Shown here piece after piece: positions 14,129 to 21,313 of a DNA stretch of 21,313 nt (positions are counted from its first letter, which is position 1; each line of letters starts with the position of its first letter). The notes under the pieces were generated by a model that worked only from the letters and a program-made list of their open reading frames with translations, made no database searches and was not told the DNA's origin. Origin of the DNA: Nocardioidaceae bacterium (GTDB taxonomy: Bacteria; Actinomycetota; Actinomycetes; Propionibacteriales; Nocardioidaceae); NCBI GenBank assembly GCA_020438665.1, contig JAGQUE010000096.1, positions 508 to 21,820 of the forward strand, given 5' to 3'. The translations under genes were made by a program, and so were the position numbers.

Positions 14129-15150
14129 GCCGGCCTCGCCAGGGTGTTGACGATCCCGCCGAACACCGCCGGCACCGCACCAGCCGCCGGCACCAGCGCG
14201 GCTCGCAGCGATGGTCGCCGGGTCGCGAAGAGCAGCGACTCGGTGAGCAGGCGGTAGCGGCGGGTCACCGACCGCCATGACCGCTCATAGGTCTCGGGCC
14301 GGCCGGCCGCGATCGCGGCGACCGCCACCCGGGCCTGGGCCAGGGCCAACGCGATGCCTTCGCCGGTCAGCGCGTCGACATAGCCGGCGGCATCGCCCAC
14401 CAGCAGCACGCGCCCGGCGACCCGGCGCCGCGCCCGCTGCCGGAGCGGCCCGGCCCCGCGCACCTCGCCGCCCACCGCGCCGGTGAGGCGGTCGGCCAGC
14501 GCGGGAAAGGTGCGGAGCTGGTCGTCGAACCCCCCTCGCTGATCGGTGAGGACGGCGACGCCGACGAGGCCGGGGCCGACCGGCGTCACATAGGCCTCTC
14601 CCGCGCGCGACCAGTGCACCTCGACCTTGGACGTCCACGGGGCGAGCTCGAAATGGCGCCGCAACCCGAAGCGGTGCGTCGCCCTCGCGAGGGGCATCTC
14701 GAGCCCCACCATCCGACGCACGGGGGAGTGCAGTCCATCGGCGGCGACCAGCCACGGGGCGCACGTCCCGTTGACGACGATCCCGTCGGTGCCGTGGTGC
14801 ACGTCGGTCACGGCCTCGTGAAGCACCCGGATGCCGGCGGCATCGACGGCCTGGCGCATGGCCGCGTGTAGCGTCGTACGCCGGACACCACGACCGGGGC
14901 CGGCACGGAAGGGCGCGGCGACTGAACGGCTGCCGGACACGTAGCGGATCCCTGTCAAAGGTCGGCCTTCCGGGTCGATGTCGAGGCGGGCGAGCGCAGC
15001 GACGGCGCCGGGCATCAACCCCTCGCCGCATGCCTTGTCGATGGTGCCAGCACGGTGGTCGAGGACGAGCGGCTCGAGCCCGAGTCGGCACGCCCACAGC
15101 GCGGTGGCGAGGCCGGCCGGGCCGCCCCCGGCGATGATCAGGTCGGTCAC
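14125..15150 (-). CDS. FAD-dependent oxidoreductase, geranylgeranyl reductase/hydroxylase superfamily (operon copy 2)
   Basis: A 341-residue flavoprotein. It begins with the FAD-binding GGGPAG (8-13), has DKACGEG (38-44), which is typical of the geranylgeranyl reductase/flavin hydroxylase superfamily, an AADGLHSPVRR segment in the middle, and the second FAD motif VLLVGDAAGYVDALTGEG near residue 250. It is shorter than the other flavoprotein in the operon and differs from it. By analogy with type III PKS clusters such as srsABC of Streptomyces griseus, where a flavoprotein oxidises an alkylresorcinol to a quinone, it may hydroxylate the polyketide ring; reduction of a prenyl chain is the alternative. 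The GTG start overlaps the methyltransferase stop by 4 bases, and its stop overlaps the idi start by 4 bases. Confidence 0.85.
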   Translation of the reverse strand: MTDLIIAGGGPAGLATALWACRLGLEPLVLDHRAGTIDKACGEGLMPGAVAALARLDIDPEGRPLTGIRYVSGSRSVAAPFRAGPGRGVRRTTLHAAMRQAVDAAGIRVLHEAVTDVHHGTDGIVVNGTCAPWLVAADGLHSPVRRMVGLEMPLARATHRFGLRRHFELAPWTSKVEVHWSRAGEAYVTPVGPGLVGVAVLTDQRGGFDDQLRTFPALADRLTGAVGGEVRGAGPLRQRARRRVAGRVLLVGDAAGYVDALTGEGIALALAQARVAVAAIAAGRPETYERSWRSVTRRYRLLTESLLFATRRPSLRAALVPAAGAVPAVFGGIVNTLARPA

Positions 15151-15692
15151 CGGGCGGCCTCGGCTCCCAGCCGCGGCGTGGCGGCGACGAGGGCGGCGTC
15201 CTCACACCGGACGCGTACGACGAGCAACGCCGCGTTGGCGACGGTGAAGCCGACGGCCGTCAGCCACGCCCCGTGGACCAGCGGCAGCGCCAGGCCCTCG
15301 GCGACGACGGCGACATAGTTGGGGTGGCGCAGCAGGCGGTACGGCCCGCGGGCGACGAGACCGGCCCCGGGGACGACGATCACCCGGGTGTTCCACTGCT
15401 GGCCGAGGGTCGCGATGCACCACCAGCGCAGCGCCTGGCTCGCGGCGACCACGAGCACGCAGACCCAGGCCAGCGGGGGGATCACGTCGGGTCGCCGCAG
15501 CCACACCTCGGCCAGCGCGCCCGCCAGCAGGCCGGTGTGGAGCACCACCATCGCGGGGTAGTGGCCGCGCCCGCTCTCCACGCCACCGCGCGCGAACGCC
15601 CAGGCGGCGTGGCGTTGTGAGACGACCAGCTCCGCCAACCGCTCCAGCGCGACGAGGCCGACCAGCAGCGTGAACCACCACTCGCTGCTCAT
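15147..15692 (-). CDS. Isoprenylcysteine carboxyl methyltransferase-family membrane methyltransferase (SrsB-like)
   Basis: A 181-residue integral membrane protein with about four to five hydrophobic segments ([15 protein letters not shown] at the N terminus, then further spans). It carries the family's C-terminal SAM-binding signature [23 protein letters not shown] (about 115-137). Bacterial members beside type III polyketide synthases, such as SrsB, O-methylate alkylresorcinols at the membrane; this is the likely role here. The ATG at 15692 overlaps the polyketide synthase stop by 4 bases (ATGA), and its own stop overlaps the flavoprotein start by 4 bases. The long frame upstream is antisense-like noise within the polyketide synthase gene. 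Confidence 0.88.
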   Translation of the reverse strand: MSSEWWFTLLVGLVALERLAELVVSQRHAAWAFARGGVESGRGHYPAMVVLHTGLLAGALAEVWLRRPDVIPPLAWVCVLVVAASQALRWWCIATLGQQWNTRVIVVPGAGLVARGPYRLLRHPNYVAVVAEGLALPLVHGAWLTAVGFTVANAALLVVRVRCEDAALVAATPRLGAEAAR

Positions 15693-16810
15693 GCCGCCGC
15701 CGGCATCTGCAGCAGCACCAGCTCCGAGCAGAAGCCAGGCCCCATCGCGAGGAGCAGCCCGAACGAGCCTGGTTCCGGCGGCCGCAACCGCAGCGTGTCG
15801 CGCAGGACGTGGAGCACCGACGCCGACGACAGGTTGCCGATGTCGGCCAGCGAGTCCCAGGTCAGCTGGACGGCGTCCTGGTCGATGGCGAGCGCATCCT
15901 GCACCGCCTCGAGCACCTTGGGGCCCCCCGGGTGGGCGACATAGAAGGTGACGTCGTCCTGGCACAGGCCCTGGTCCTCCAGGAACTGGCTCACGTCGCC
16001 GCCCAGGTGGGCCCGCACCAGGTCGGGGACGCTCGCGTCGAGCACGATCCGCAGGCCCGTGGGGCCGATGTCCCACCCCATCGCTCGCTCGGTGTCCGGA
16101 TAGAGCCGGCTCCGGGTGGCCACCACGCGTGGCCGCGGCTGGTGCTCGGCCTCGGTGTCGGCGAGCGACTCCTGCAGCGCCTCGGCCCGTGTGGCGCCGG
16201 CCGCCACGACCGCCGCGGCGCCGTCTCCGAAGAGGCCGCTCGCCACGAAGTTGGGCACCGTCAGGTCGTCGCGCTGGATCGTCAGCGAGCACAGCTCCAC
16301 CGACATCAGCACGGCGACCTGGTCGGGGTGACCGACCAGATGGTCTGTCAACCGGGCGATCCCCGCGGCCCCGGCCACGCAGCCGAGCCCCACGAGTGGG
16401 AGGCGTACGACGTCGGCCCGCAGCCCGATGGCGGCCGCGACGCGCGCGTCGAGGGACGGTACGGCGAGCCCGGTGACCGTGGCGGCGATGATCAGGTCGA
16501 CGTCCGACGGGGTGAGGCCGACCGCCTTGAGGGCGTCGACGACCGCCCGGGCGCCCAGCTCGACCCCAGCGTCGATGAACGCGTCGTTGGACTGACCGAA
16601 GTCGGTGAGCCCGCCGTAGGACTCCAGTGGCAGGGCGAGGTGGCGGGTCCGCACCCCCGCGTTGCGGTGGAGCCGGCGGATCATGACCTCGTGGTCGCGC
16701 CCGTCGCGCAGGATCTCGTGGACGAAGGTGTCGGTGATCTCCGTCTGGTCATATCGGTGCTCCGGCAGGGCTCCGGCCACGCTCATCAGCTGAGGTCTCG
16801 CGAGGGTCAT
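15689..16810 (-). CDS. Type III polyketide synthase (chalcone/stilbene synthase family)
   Basis: A 373-residue homodimeric ketosynthase of normal family length. The catalytic triad is complete: Cys144 in [12 protein letters not shown], His293 in VAHPGGPKV and Asn326 in IGNLSSAS. Also visible are [10 protein letters not shown] (114-123), FGDGAAAVV (194-202) and the C-terminal [16 protein letters not shown]. It would extend an acyl starter with malonyl units to make a resorcinol, pyrone or similar ring; starter and cyclisation cannot be read from the sequence. AGGAGA lies upstream of the ATG at 16810, which supports this start over the internal Met at residue 9. The start overlaps the reductase stop by 4 bases. 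It is the core gene of the predicted meroterpenoid operon. Confidence 0.95.
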   Translation of the reverse strand: MTLARPQLMSVAGALPEHRYDQTEITDTFVHEILRDGRDHEVMIRRLHRNAGVRTRHLALPLESYGGLTDFGQSNDAFIDAGVELGARAVVDALKAVGLTPSDVDLIIAATVTGLAVPSLDARVAAAIGLRADVVRLPLVGLGCVAGAAGIARLTDHLVGHPDQVAVLMSVELCSLTIQRDDLTVPNFVASGLFGDGAAAVVAAGATRAEALQESLADTEAEHQPRPRVVATRSRLYPDTERAMGWDIGPTGLRIVLDASVPDLVRAHLGGDVSQFLEDQGLCQDDVTFYVAHPGGPKVLEAVQDALAIDQDAVQLTWDSLADIGNLSSASVLHVLRDTLRLRPPEPGSFGLLLAMGPGFCSELVLLQMPAAA

Positions 16811-17991
16811 GGGCGGTGTCTCCTGGATCGGGCGATCGCCTGGGGCAACCGGCGGGCGAGGGCGGACAGGGCGTGGGGGGTGATCGAGCCGTGGGCGAGG
16901 CCGAGCTCGACGAGGTCGTCGAAGACGCGTTGGCTGCCGGCGGCCGCGCCGAGCCCAGCCGCCAGCACGGTGTCGCTGCGACACAGCCGAGCAGCGATGT
17001 CGACGTGCTTGAGATGCCTGCCCAGCAAGGGTTCCACCTGTCGGCGATAGCGCGTCGCCGCACTGAACGGGTCGCCGGCCGCGATGGCGTCGGACGCCGC
17101 ACGACCCGCGGCCATCCCCGTGAGCACGGCATAGAAGATTCCCTCGCCGGTCATCGGGTTGACCAGCCCGGCCGCATCCCCGGCGAGCAGCAGCCGCCCG
17201 CGTCCCGGTCGCCAGTCGCCGTCGGAGAGCGGCAGCTTGGCGCCCCGCCAGTCGGTCGCCTCGGCCGTCGTCCCGGGGATCAGCTCCTCGAGCAGCGCGA
17301 TCATCTGCTGCTTGGAGGGTGTGGTGTGAGCGCCGGGCAACAGCTCGCCATAACCGACGTTGGCCCAGCCGTCGCCGCGGTCGAAGCACCACGCATAAGC
17401 GGGTTGCCGCTCGTGTCCGAAGACGATCGTCTGCGCCCCGCGCAGCTCCACCGGTGTGGGGACATAGCCGCGCAACGCCATCGCCATCCGCGGTTCGCTG
17501 AACCGTGACTGGCGGCGCAGCACCGAGTGGACACCGTCGGCCCCGATGACGACGCGACCGGTCAGCCCGTCGCCGAGGTCGAGGTGGTCGCGGCCGCGGC
17601 GTACGTCGGTCACCTTGCGCCGCTGCAACCTCGCGCCGGCATGCTTCGCAGCGGTGACGAGCCGGTGGTCCAGCTCCTGGCGGGGGATCACATAGGTCGG
17701 CCGAGGCATCGTGCGGTCCACCCCGCGCGAGCGCAACTGCAACCGGAGCCTCGGGATCGACGCATGACCGCCGACGACCTCGTCGGCGCACCCCAGCTCG
17801 TCGAGCACGTCGACGGCATGCGGCGCGATCCCGTCGCCACAGGCCTTGTCCCGCGGGAAGTCCACGCGGTCGGCGATCAGGACGTCGAGGCTCGGCTCGG
17901 CCTGCAGCGCGGCCATCGCGGCGCAGGCGCCCGCCGGTCCGCCGCCGACGATGACGATGTCATGGTGCCCAGGGTCATGGTGCGCCGTCAC
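16807..17991 (-). CDS. Geranylgeranyl reductase-family flavoprotein (operon copy 1)
   Basis: A 394-residue FAD enzyme of normal length for the geranylgeranyl reductase family. Visible motifs are [11 protein letters not shown] (13-23), [10 protein letters not shown] (45-54), YVIPRQELD (the conserved arm in the substrate domain), IGADGVHS, and [19 protein letters not shown] near residue 280. Relatives saturate double bonds of polyprenyl chains on lipids and quinones (menaquinone MenJ, archaeal lipids, chlorophyll). Directly after a UbiA prenyltransferase, it probably reduces the prenyl tail added by that enzyme. The GTG at 17991 overlaps the UbiA stop by 4 bases (GTGA), and its stop overlaps the polyketide synthase start by 4 bases. 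The C-terminal 60 residues are Arg/Ala-rich. Confidence 0.88.
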   Translation of the reverse strand: MTAHHDPGHHDIVIVGGGPAGACAAMAALQAEPSLDVLIADRVDFPRDKACGDGIAPHAVDVLDELGCADEVVGGHASIPRLRLQLRSRGVDRTMPRPTYVIPRQELDHRLVTAAKHAGARLQRRKVTDVRRGRDHLDLGDGLTGRVVIGADGVHSVLRRQSRFSEPRMAMALRGYVPTPVELRGAQTIVFGHERQPAYAWCFDRGDGWANVGYGELLPGAHTTPSKQQMIALLEELIPGTTAEATDWRGAKLPLSDGDWRPGRGRLLLAGDAAGLVNPMTGEGIFYAVLTGMAAGRAASDAIAAGDPFSAATRYRRQVEPLLGRHLKHVDIAARLCRSDTVLAAGLGAAAGSQRVFDDLVELGLAHGSITPHALSALARRLPQAIARSRRHRP

Positions 17992-18827
17992 GAGCCGGCC
18001 AGCCCGAGCATCGCGACGTCGAGGACGGCGATAACGACCGCTGCCTGGAAGGGGAGATTCCCCTTGCCACGCAGGGCGATCACGGCAAGCACCACCACGA
18101 ACGCAGCGTTGGGAACGACGCCCCACCAGGCCGCCTTGGCCGACCACGCCGCGACGACGACGACCGACGCCGCGACCAGCAGGCCGACCGCGACCAGTCG
18201 CGACCGGTCGGGCCCGAGGCGGTGGGGGAGACCTCGGACGCCGGTTGCCGCGTCGTCGTCGAAGTCCGGCAGCGCGTTGAGGACGTGGGCCCCGACCCCC
18301 AGCATCGCTCCGGCCGCCACCATCCATGGGGCGGGCAGCGCCGGGGTGGCCTGCGCCAGTGTCACGACGCCGGGCAGTGAGCCGAACGCGACGGCGTAGG
18401 GCAGCCACGACCAGGCCGTCGCCTTGAGCCCGATGTTGTAGGCGTGTCCCGCGCCGATCACGAGCACGACGTGGGCCAGCGCGCTGCGCCAGCCCAGCAG
18501 TCCCGAGAACGCGACGCTGGCGGCGAGGGCCAGGAGAAGCGCGGCGGTGACGCGCCGGGAGTCGAGGAGGCCGAGTGCCAGCGGTTTGTCACGCCGGCCG
18601 ACGCGCCGGTCGCGCCCGGCGTCGACGAGGTCGTTGCCCCAGCCGATCGTCAGCTGCCCCGCGAGGACGGCGGCGACCAGCACGGCCACGGTGGCGGTCG
18701 GCAGTCCCCAGTCGACGGCGAGCAGCCCGGCCAGCACCGTCACCGCGATGGTCGGCCCGATGTGGGCAGCCCGCAGCCAGGCGTTGACCCCGCCCGTCGG
18801 CGACGGCGGCACCACCACCTCGGGCAT
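17988..18827 (-). CDS. UbiA-family prenyltransferase
   Basis: A 279-residue membrane protein with about eight hydrophobic segments. It has both aspartate-rich motifs of the family: NDLVDAGRD (65-73, NDxxDxxxD type) and NALPDFDDD (184-192). It transfers a prenyl group from a polyprenyl diphosphate to an aromatic or quinone acceptor within the membrane. The ATG at 18827 was chosen because GAGGAGGT lies 4-6 bases upstream; an in-frame start 54 bases earlier lacks one. It is the first gene of the six-gene operon, downstream of the repeat-rich control region. The acceptor is probably the product of the type III polyketide synthase two genes downstream; the length of the donor chain is unknown. Confidence 0.92.
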   Translation of the reverse strand: MPEVVVPPSPTGGVNAWLRAAHIGPTIAVTVLAGLLAVDWGLPTATVAVLVAAVLAGQLTIGWGNDLVDAGRDRRVGRRDKPLALGLLDSRRVTAALLLALAASVAFSGLLGWRSALAHVVLVIGAGHAYNIGLKATAWSWLPYAVAFGSLPGVVTLAQATPALPAPWMVAAGAMLGVGAHVLNALPDFDDDAATGVRGLPHRLGPDRSRLVAVGLLVAASVVVVAAWSAKAAWWGVVPNAAFVVVLAVIALRGKGNLPFQAAVVIAVLDVAMLGLAGS

Positions 18828-18848
18828 GGGGACCTCCTCGGCTGGGTG

Positions 18849-18877
18849 AGTGAGTACCCACCTCAGCACGATGCCAA
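18849..18877 (-). promoter_or_regulatory. Possible promoter of the UbiA/polyketide operon
   Basis: On the minus strand, TTGGCA (five of six bases of TTGACA) is followed after about 15 bases by TACTCA, between the dyad block and the ribosome-binding site. The -10 match and the spacing are weak, so this is only a candidate. Confidence 0.2.
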
Positions 18878-18885
18878 CCACGACG

Positions 18886-19029
18886 CCAGACCAGCCGGTC
18901 CGAATCCTGGTCTAGACCGGGTTGGACGACCCCTTGACCCCGGTCTAGACCGGTTCGGTCACGCCCACCACCCGGTCCTGACCGGTCGGACAGCCCAGAC
19001 CGGCTGGTCTGGAACAGTCGGTCAGGACC
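18886..19029. promoter_or_regulatory. GGTC/GACC dyad-rich control region with two GGTCTAGACC palindromes
   Basis: Dense symmetric repeats upstream of the UbiA operon. GGTC-N2-GACC occurs at 18909, 18942, 18974 and 19020; GACC-N4-GGTC occurs at 18889 and 18998. The copy at 18940-18953 is a perfect 14-base palindrome, and that at 18906-18921 is a 16-base near-palindrome; their centres are 33 bp apart. The arms 18886-18900 and 18998-19012 are a perfect 15-bp inverted repeat enclosing both palindromes, and 18974-18984 pairs perfectly with 19019-19029 (11 bp). The core TGGTCTAGACC matches the well-known DasR-responsive element of Streptomyces, so a GntR/HutC-type regulator is a fair guess. The block could also fold as a branched RNA or cruciform. 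Confidence 0.75.
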
Positions 19030-19649
19030 TAGCTCAGCTTGTTGCCGTAGCTCGGCAGCCGGAAGGCCCGTTCGTAGTCGGACCCGACGAAGTCGGTGCT
19101 GCGGTTGCCGACATTGGCCACGACGGTGAAGCCGCTGTCGACGAAGGACTGGCGGCACCGCTGCTTGCTGACCACGACGTCCTCGTCGACGTGACGGGTG
19201 CACACCCGGTCGACGGGGAACCCGGCCTTGCCGAGCAGGCGCTGCATCTTGGCGGCCTCGGTGTCGTCGCGCCCGGTGTTGAAGAAGACGGCGACGCCGT
19301 GGCGGTGGGCGAACCGGGCGAAGCGTCGTACGACGCGCACCGGCTGCTGCGGCGCATAGTGCGTGGCGAGCGAGGTGTTGTCGATGTCGAGGTTGATGGC
19401 GAGCCTCTCACCGGCGACCGCGCTTGCGACGCGGTCGGCGAGGAAGGCCCGCGAGCCGACCATGTCGGCGTGAACGTCGGCGAGCCAGACCGACTCGCTG
19501 GGCAGCTTGCGGGTCTGGGCGGCTGTCGCCGGAGGGGCCGGGACGATCAGGGCGAGGGCGGTCAGGGCGGCGGGGAGGAGGCGAGGCACGCCGTCCAGTC
19601 TGAGCCAGAACCCCTTGCTGCGTTGGCGATTGGCCAACGCCGCGCTCAC
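19029..19649 (-). CDS. Secreted HAD-family acid phosphatase-like protein
   Basis: A HAD-superfamily protein related to plant/bacterial acid phosphatases (subfamily IIIB). It has the nucleophile motif LDIDNTSL (Asp88 and Asp90 on the longer reading), motif II FNTGRDD, and a late acidic segment VANVGNRSTDFVGSDY. A hydrophobic stretch, LLPAALTALALIVPAPPATAA, before the domain is a signal peptide, so it acts outside the membrane. Two starts are possible. GTG at 19649 overlaps the upstream stop by 4 bases, giving 206 residues with a long basic N-region. GTG at 19589 gives 186 residues, starts right at the signal peptide and lies after a stem-loop. I list the longer one without strong preference. 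The substrate is unknown. Its stop codon lies inside the last dyad of the control region for the UbiA operon. Confidence 0.8.
   Translation of the reverse strand: MSAALANRQRSKGFWLRLDGVPRLLPAALTALALIVPAPPATAAQTRKLPSESVWLADVHADMVGSRAFLADRVASAVAGERLAINLDIDNTSLATHYAPQQPVRVVRRFARFAHRHGVAVFFNTGRDDTEAAKMQRLLGKAGFPVDRVCTRHVDEDVVVSKQRCRQSFVDSGFTVVANVGNRSTDFVGSDYERAFRLPSYGNKLS
19620..19640 (-). other. Stem-loop after the zinc-ribbon propeller gene
   Basis: Perfect 8-bp inverted repeat, GCGTTGGC (19620-19627) and GCCAACGC (19633-19640), with a 5-base loop. It begins five bases past the stop of the upstream gene. No T-tract follows, so it is at best a weak terminator or an mRNA 3' stabiliser. If it is real, it favours the later start (19589) for the phosphatase gene. 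Confidence 0.45.
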
Positions 19650-21088
19650 TGATAGAGCGCGACCGAGTCGGCCCAGGTGAGAACGATGGAGCCCTCGCCG
19701 GCCTGGAGGTTGCCGGCGTCGCTGCTCACGTTCAGTGTCCACACGGGGTCGCGTCGGTCGAAGCGGCGGTAGGACAGCTCGTTGCCGTCGAGCGCATAGG
19801 CCCCGCCGCCGGTGATCGCCACGTCGCCGTCGATCTGATCGACCTCGGCCAGCCGGTCGTCATAGAGGGTGCCGCTGGACCAGTCGAGGACCCAGGACGT
19901 ACCGGCCGTCGTCACGCCCACGGGAAAGAACCAGGAAGAGTTGTCCGCGTTCACGGCGAGCTCGCCTCGCCTGCCCGACCGGTCATAGACGGTGACGACC
20001 CGATCCGGGTGAGTTTGCTGGTCGGGCGAGCTCTGCACATAGACCAGCATCGCGCTGGCGACGCCGACGTCCTGGGCCTGGTCGACGCGCTCACTCCAGA
20101 GCTCCTCGCCGTTCGCGGGGTCATAGGCAACGGCGTCGATGCCGCCCTTGACGAGAACCACGTCGTCGGACGCCGCGATGCGGCAGGTCGTCGTTGTGGC
20201 GCAGGGGTAGTGCCGTCCGGTGCTCCACGCCTTGTCGCCGGTGGCGATGTCATAGGCGGTGAGGGTGTCGGGTTCGCTGACGACCAGCAGGTCGCTGTTG
20301 ATCGCCAAGCTGCTGCCGTTGTCGACCTTCCAGATCGTGCTCCCGTCGCGGAGGTCCGCCAGCTCGATCACGTTCTCGCCGAGCAGGACGACGCCGTCGT
20401 CCGTGATGCGGGCGGGCTCGCCGTCCTGGCTCTTCCATCGGAGCGAGCCGTCCTCGGCCGAGAAGGCGCGGACCGGGCGGGTGGAGTCCTCCTCATAGCC
20501 CCACGGCAGGGCCAGTACCGTCGAGCCGTCCGGCGACGCCGCGAAGACGTATTCCGTTGCGTCGTCCTCCACTGACCACCGCTCCCGGCCGTCATCCTCG
20601 ATCGCGACGATCGTGGTGCTGTCGCCGTCGACGGTGGAGATGTAGGTAACGCCGCGGTCGGGCACCACCCAGGCCTCCTGGCTGTTGGGAAGGTCGCGTT
20701 TCCACCGTTGCTCCGGCTCGGAGGTGACCGGCCGAGGGAGCGGGGCCTCGCCATAGGAGGGGAAGAAGAACGTCCCGCTGCCCCGATGGCTGGCGGAGAA
20801 CCAGGCGCCTGCCCCGATCATCGCCAGGACGACGACCCCGATGCCGACCAGCGCTCGACGGCGTGGCCGGCGCCGCGCCGGTCTGCCATCGCCCACCCCG
20901 CCTGGGCCTTCGACCAGGTCCGCTGCGCCGCCCTCGCCGTCGTAGGCCGCGGGACGGGCGCGCTGCCCGGGGCCGTCGACCACCATGGGTGGTGTGCTCG
21001 CGATGGTCGCCGGCGACAGCGCGAGCCCACAGGCGGGGCAATAGCTCTCGGCGTCGCCGACCTCGTGGCCGCAGCGCGAGCAGAACAT
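19646..21088 (-). CDS. Zinc-ribbon, single-pass membrane protein with PQQ-like beta-propeller
   Basis: A 480-residue protein of three parts. Residues 1-22 are a zinc ribbon (Cys3, 6, 17 and 20 in a CxxC...CxxC arrangement). Residues about 23-78 are a Gly/Pro/Arg-rich linker ending in a basic patch (RRRPRRR). A transmembrane helix follows (about 80-98). Residues about 125-480 form a propeller of PQQ/YVTN-like repeats, seen as WSVEDD, RWKSQDGE, IWKVDNG, AWSTGR, LWSERV and VWTLNV strands paired with AYDPANGEEL-type turns. The topology should put the zinc ribbon in the cytosol and the propeller outside. PQQ-binding catalytic residues of true dehydrogenases are not evident, so a scaffold or sensing role is more likely than catalysis. 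The zinc ribbon fixes the start at 21088. The phosphatase gene follows directly. Confidence 0.85.
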   Translation of the reverse strand: MFCSRCGHEVGDAESYCPACGLALSPATIASTPPMVVDGPGQRARPAAYDGEGGAADLVEGPGGVGDGRPARRRPRRRALVGIGVVVLAMIGAGAWFSASHRGSGTFFFPSYGEAPLPRPVTSEPEQRWKRDLPNSQEAWVVPDRGVTYISTVDGDSTTIVAIEDDGRERWSVEDDATEYVFAASPDGSTVLALPWGYEEDSTRPVRAFSAEDGSLRWKSQDGEPARITDDGVVLLGENVIELADLRDGSTIWKVDNGSSLAINSDLLVVSEPDTLTAYDIATGDKAWSTGRHYPCATTTTCRIAASDDVVLVKGGIDAVAYDPANGEELWSERVDQAQDVGVASAMLVYVQSSPDQQTHPDRVVTVYDRSGRRGELAVNADNSSWFFPVGVTTAGTSWVLDWSSGTLYDDRLAEVDQIDGDVAITGGGAYALDGNELSYRRFDRRDPVWTLNVSSDAGNLQAGEGSIVLTWADSVALYQ

Positions 21089-21146
21089 GCGGTCGTCCCG
21101 TCCGTCGTGGTGGTTCTGGCCCGACGGTAGTCCCTCGCCGGCGACC

Positions 21147-21313
21147 TCATGTCCGTCGGTGGAAGGTGATGGTGCCGTCGGGGTGTCGTTTGTGGTGGTA
21201 GGCGGGGTCGTGGATGCGGTGGTGGTGGAACCCGCAGAGGGGTTCGGCTTTATCCAGGTCGGTGCGGCCGCCGGTTGACCATGGATCGCGGTGGTGGAGG
21301 TCGGTCCAGGCGT
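21147..21313 (-). CDS. HNH endonuclease-domain protein, C-terminal end (13E12/DUF222-type)
   Basis: The last 54 residues of a protein whose start lies beyond the window. It reads LHHRDPWSTGG, then LDKAEPLCGFHHHRIHD, then a short tail, YHHKRHPDGTITFHRRT. This is the HNH nuclease fold as found at the C terminus of the 13E12/DUF222 repeat family, which is abundant in Nocardioides, Mycobacterium and related genera. The first His pair, the Asn/Asp-type position and the final His cluster are consistent with metal binding. These genes occur in many copies and are often linked to mobile or variable regions; whether this one is intact cannot be judged. A 58-base gap with no clear promoter separates it from the zinc-ribbon propeller gene. 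Confidence 0.88.
   Translation of the reverse strand, partial: AWTDLHHRDPWSTGGRTDLDKAEPLCGFHHHRIHDPAYHHKRHPDGTITFHRRT

Noticed and set aside
15147..16292. Long N-terminal extension of the methyltransferase gene
   Set aside because: The extension lies wholly inside the polyketide synthase gene in another frame and is Arg/Gly-rich; the ATG with the 4-base overlap at 15692 is the natural start.
18886..19029. CRISPR array in the repeat-rich block
   Set aside because: The repeats are short dyads of varying form and spacing, without constant repeats and unique spacers, and no cas genes are near.

Overview
The window is high-GC DNA with strong GC3 bias, almost gap-free coding, many GTG starts and many 4-base stop/start overlaps. 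This fits a Gram-positive actinobacterium. The 13E12/DUF222-type HNH fragment at the right end and the gene mix suggest a Nocardioides-like member of the Propionibacteriales. That placement is inference from style, not from a search.

Left region (1-10239, all minus strand): a nine-gene catabolic and transport operon, read from right to left. It starts with a ribose/AI-2-type ABC importer: lipoprotein binding protein, double-NBD ATPase and a single permease. An MtnA-type sugar-1-phosphate isomerase, a class II aldolase fused to a short-chain dehydrogenase, an LsrF-type thiolase/aldolase, a muconolactone-isomerase-like small protein, an MtnK-type methylthioribose kinase and a second MtnA paralogue (cut by the window edge) follow. 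The set looks like a route that imports a 5-deoxy or 5-thio pentose (or an AI-2-like compound), phosphorylates it, isomerises aldose-1-P to ketose-1-P and cleaves it to dihydroxyacetone phosphate plus a small aldehyde. It mixes parts of the DHAP shunt, the RhaEW aldolase-dehydrogenase and the Lsr pathway. Stem-loops sit in three intergenic gaps, and a cluster of TGCAC half-sites lies upstream of the first gene.

Middle region (10423-13534): a divergent class V aminotransferase-like PLP enzyme with a leaderless-looking promoter, a convergent gene for a WxxP-repeat protein (probable beta-propeller), and a small lipoprotein with a carboxypeptidase-regulatory-like fold.

Right-centre region (13538-18827, minus strand): six genes, each overlapping the next by exactly 4 bases: UbiA prenyltransferase, geranylgeranyl-reductase-like flavoprotein, type III polyketide synthase, ICMT/SrsB-like methyltransferase, second flavoprotein, and type 1 isopentenyl diphosphate isomerase. 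This is a compact predicted pathway for a prenylated, methylated polyketide (a meroterpenoid or prenylquinone-like lipid). The roughly 200-base control region upstream (18828-19028) is packed with GGTC/GACC dyads, including two copies of GGTCTAGACC. These resemble the DasR/HutC-type operator core.

Right end (19029-21313, minus strand): a secreted HAD-family phosphatase-like protein, a zinc-ribbon/transmembrane/PQQ-like propeller protein, and the C-terminal end of an HNH endonuclease-domain protein. No tRNA, rRNA, CRISPR array, insertion sequence or origin was seen.
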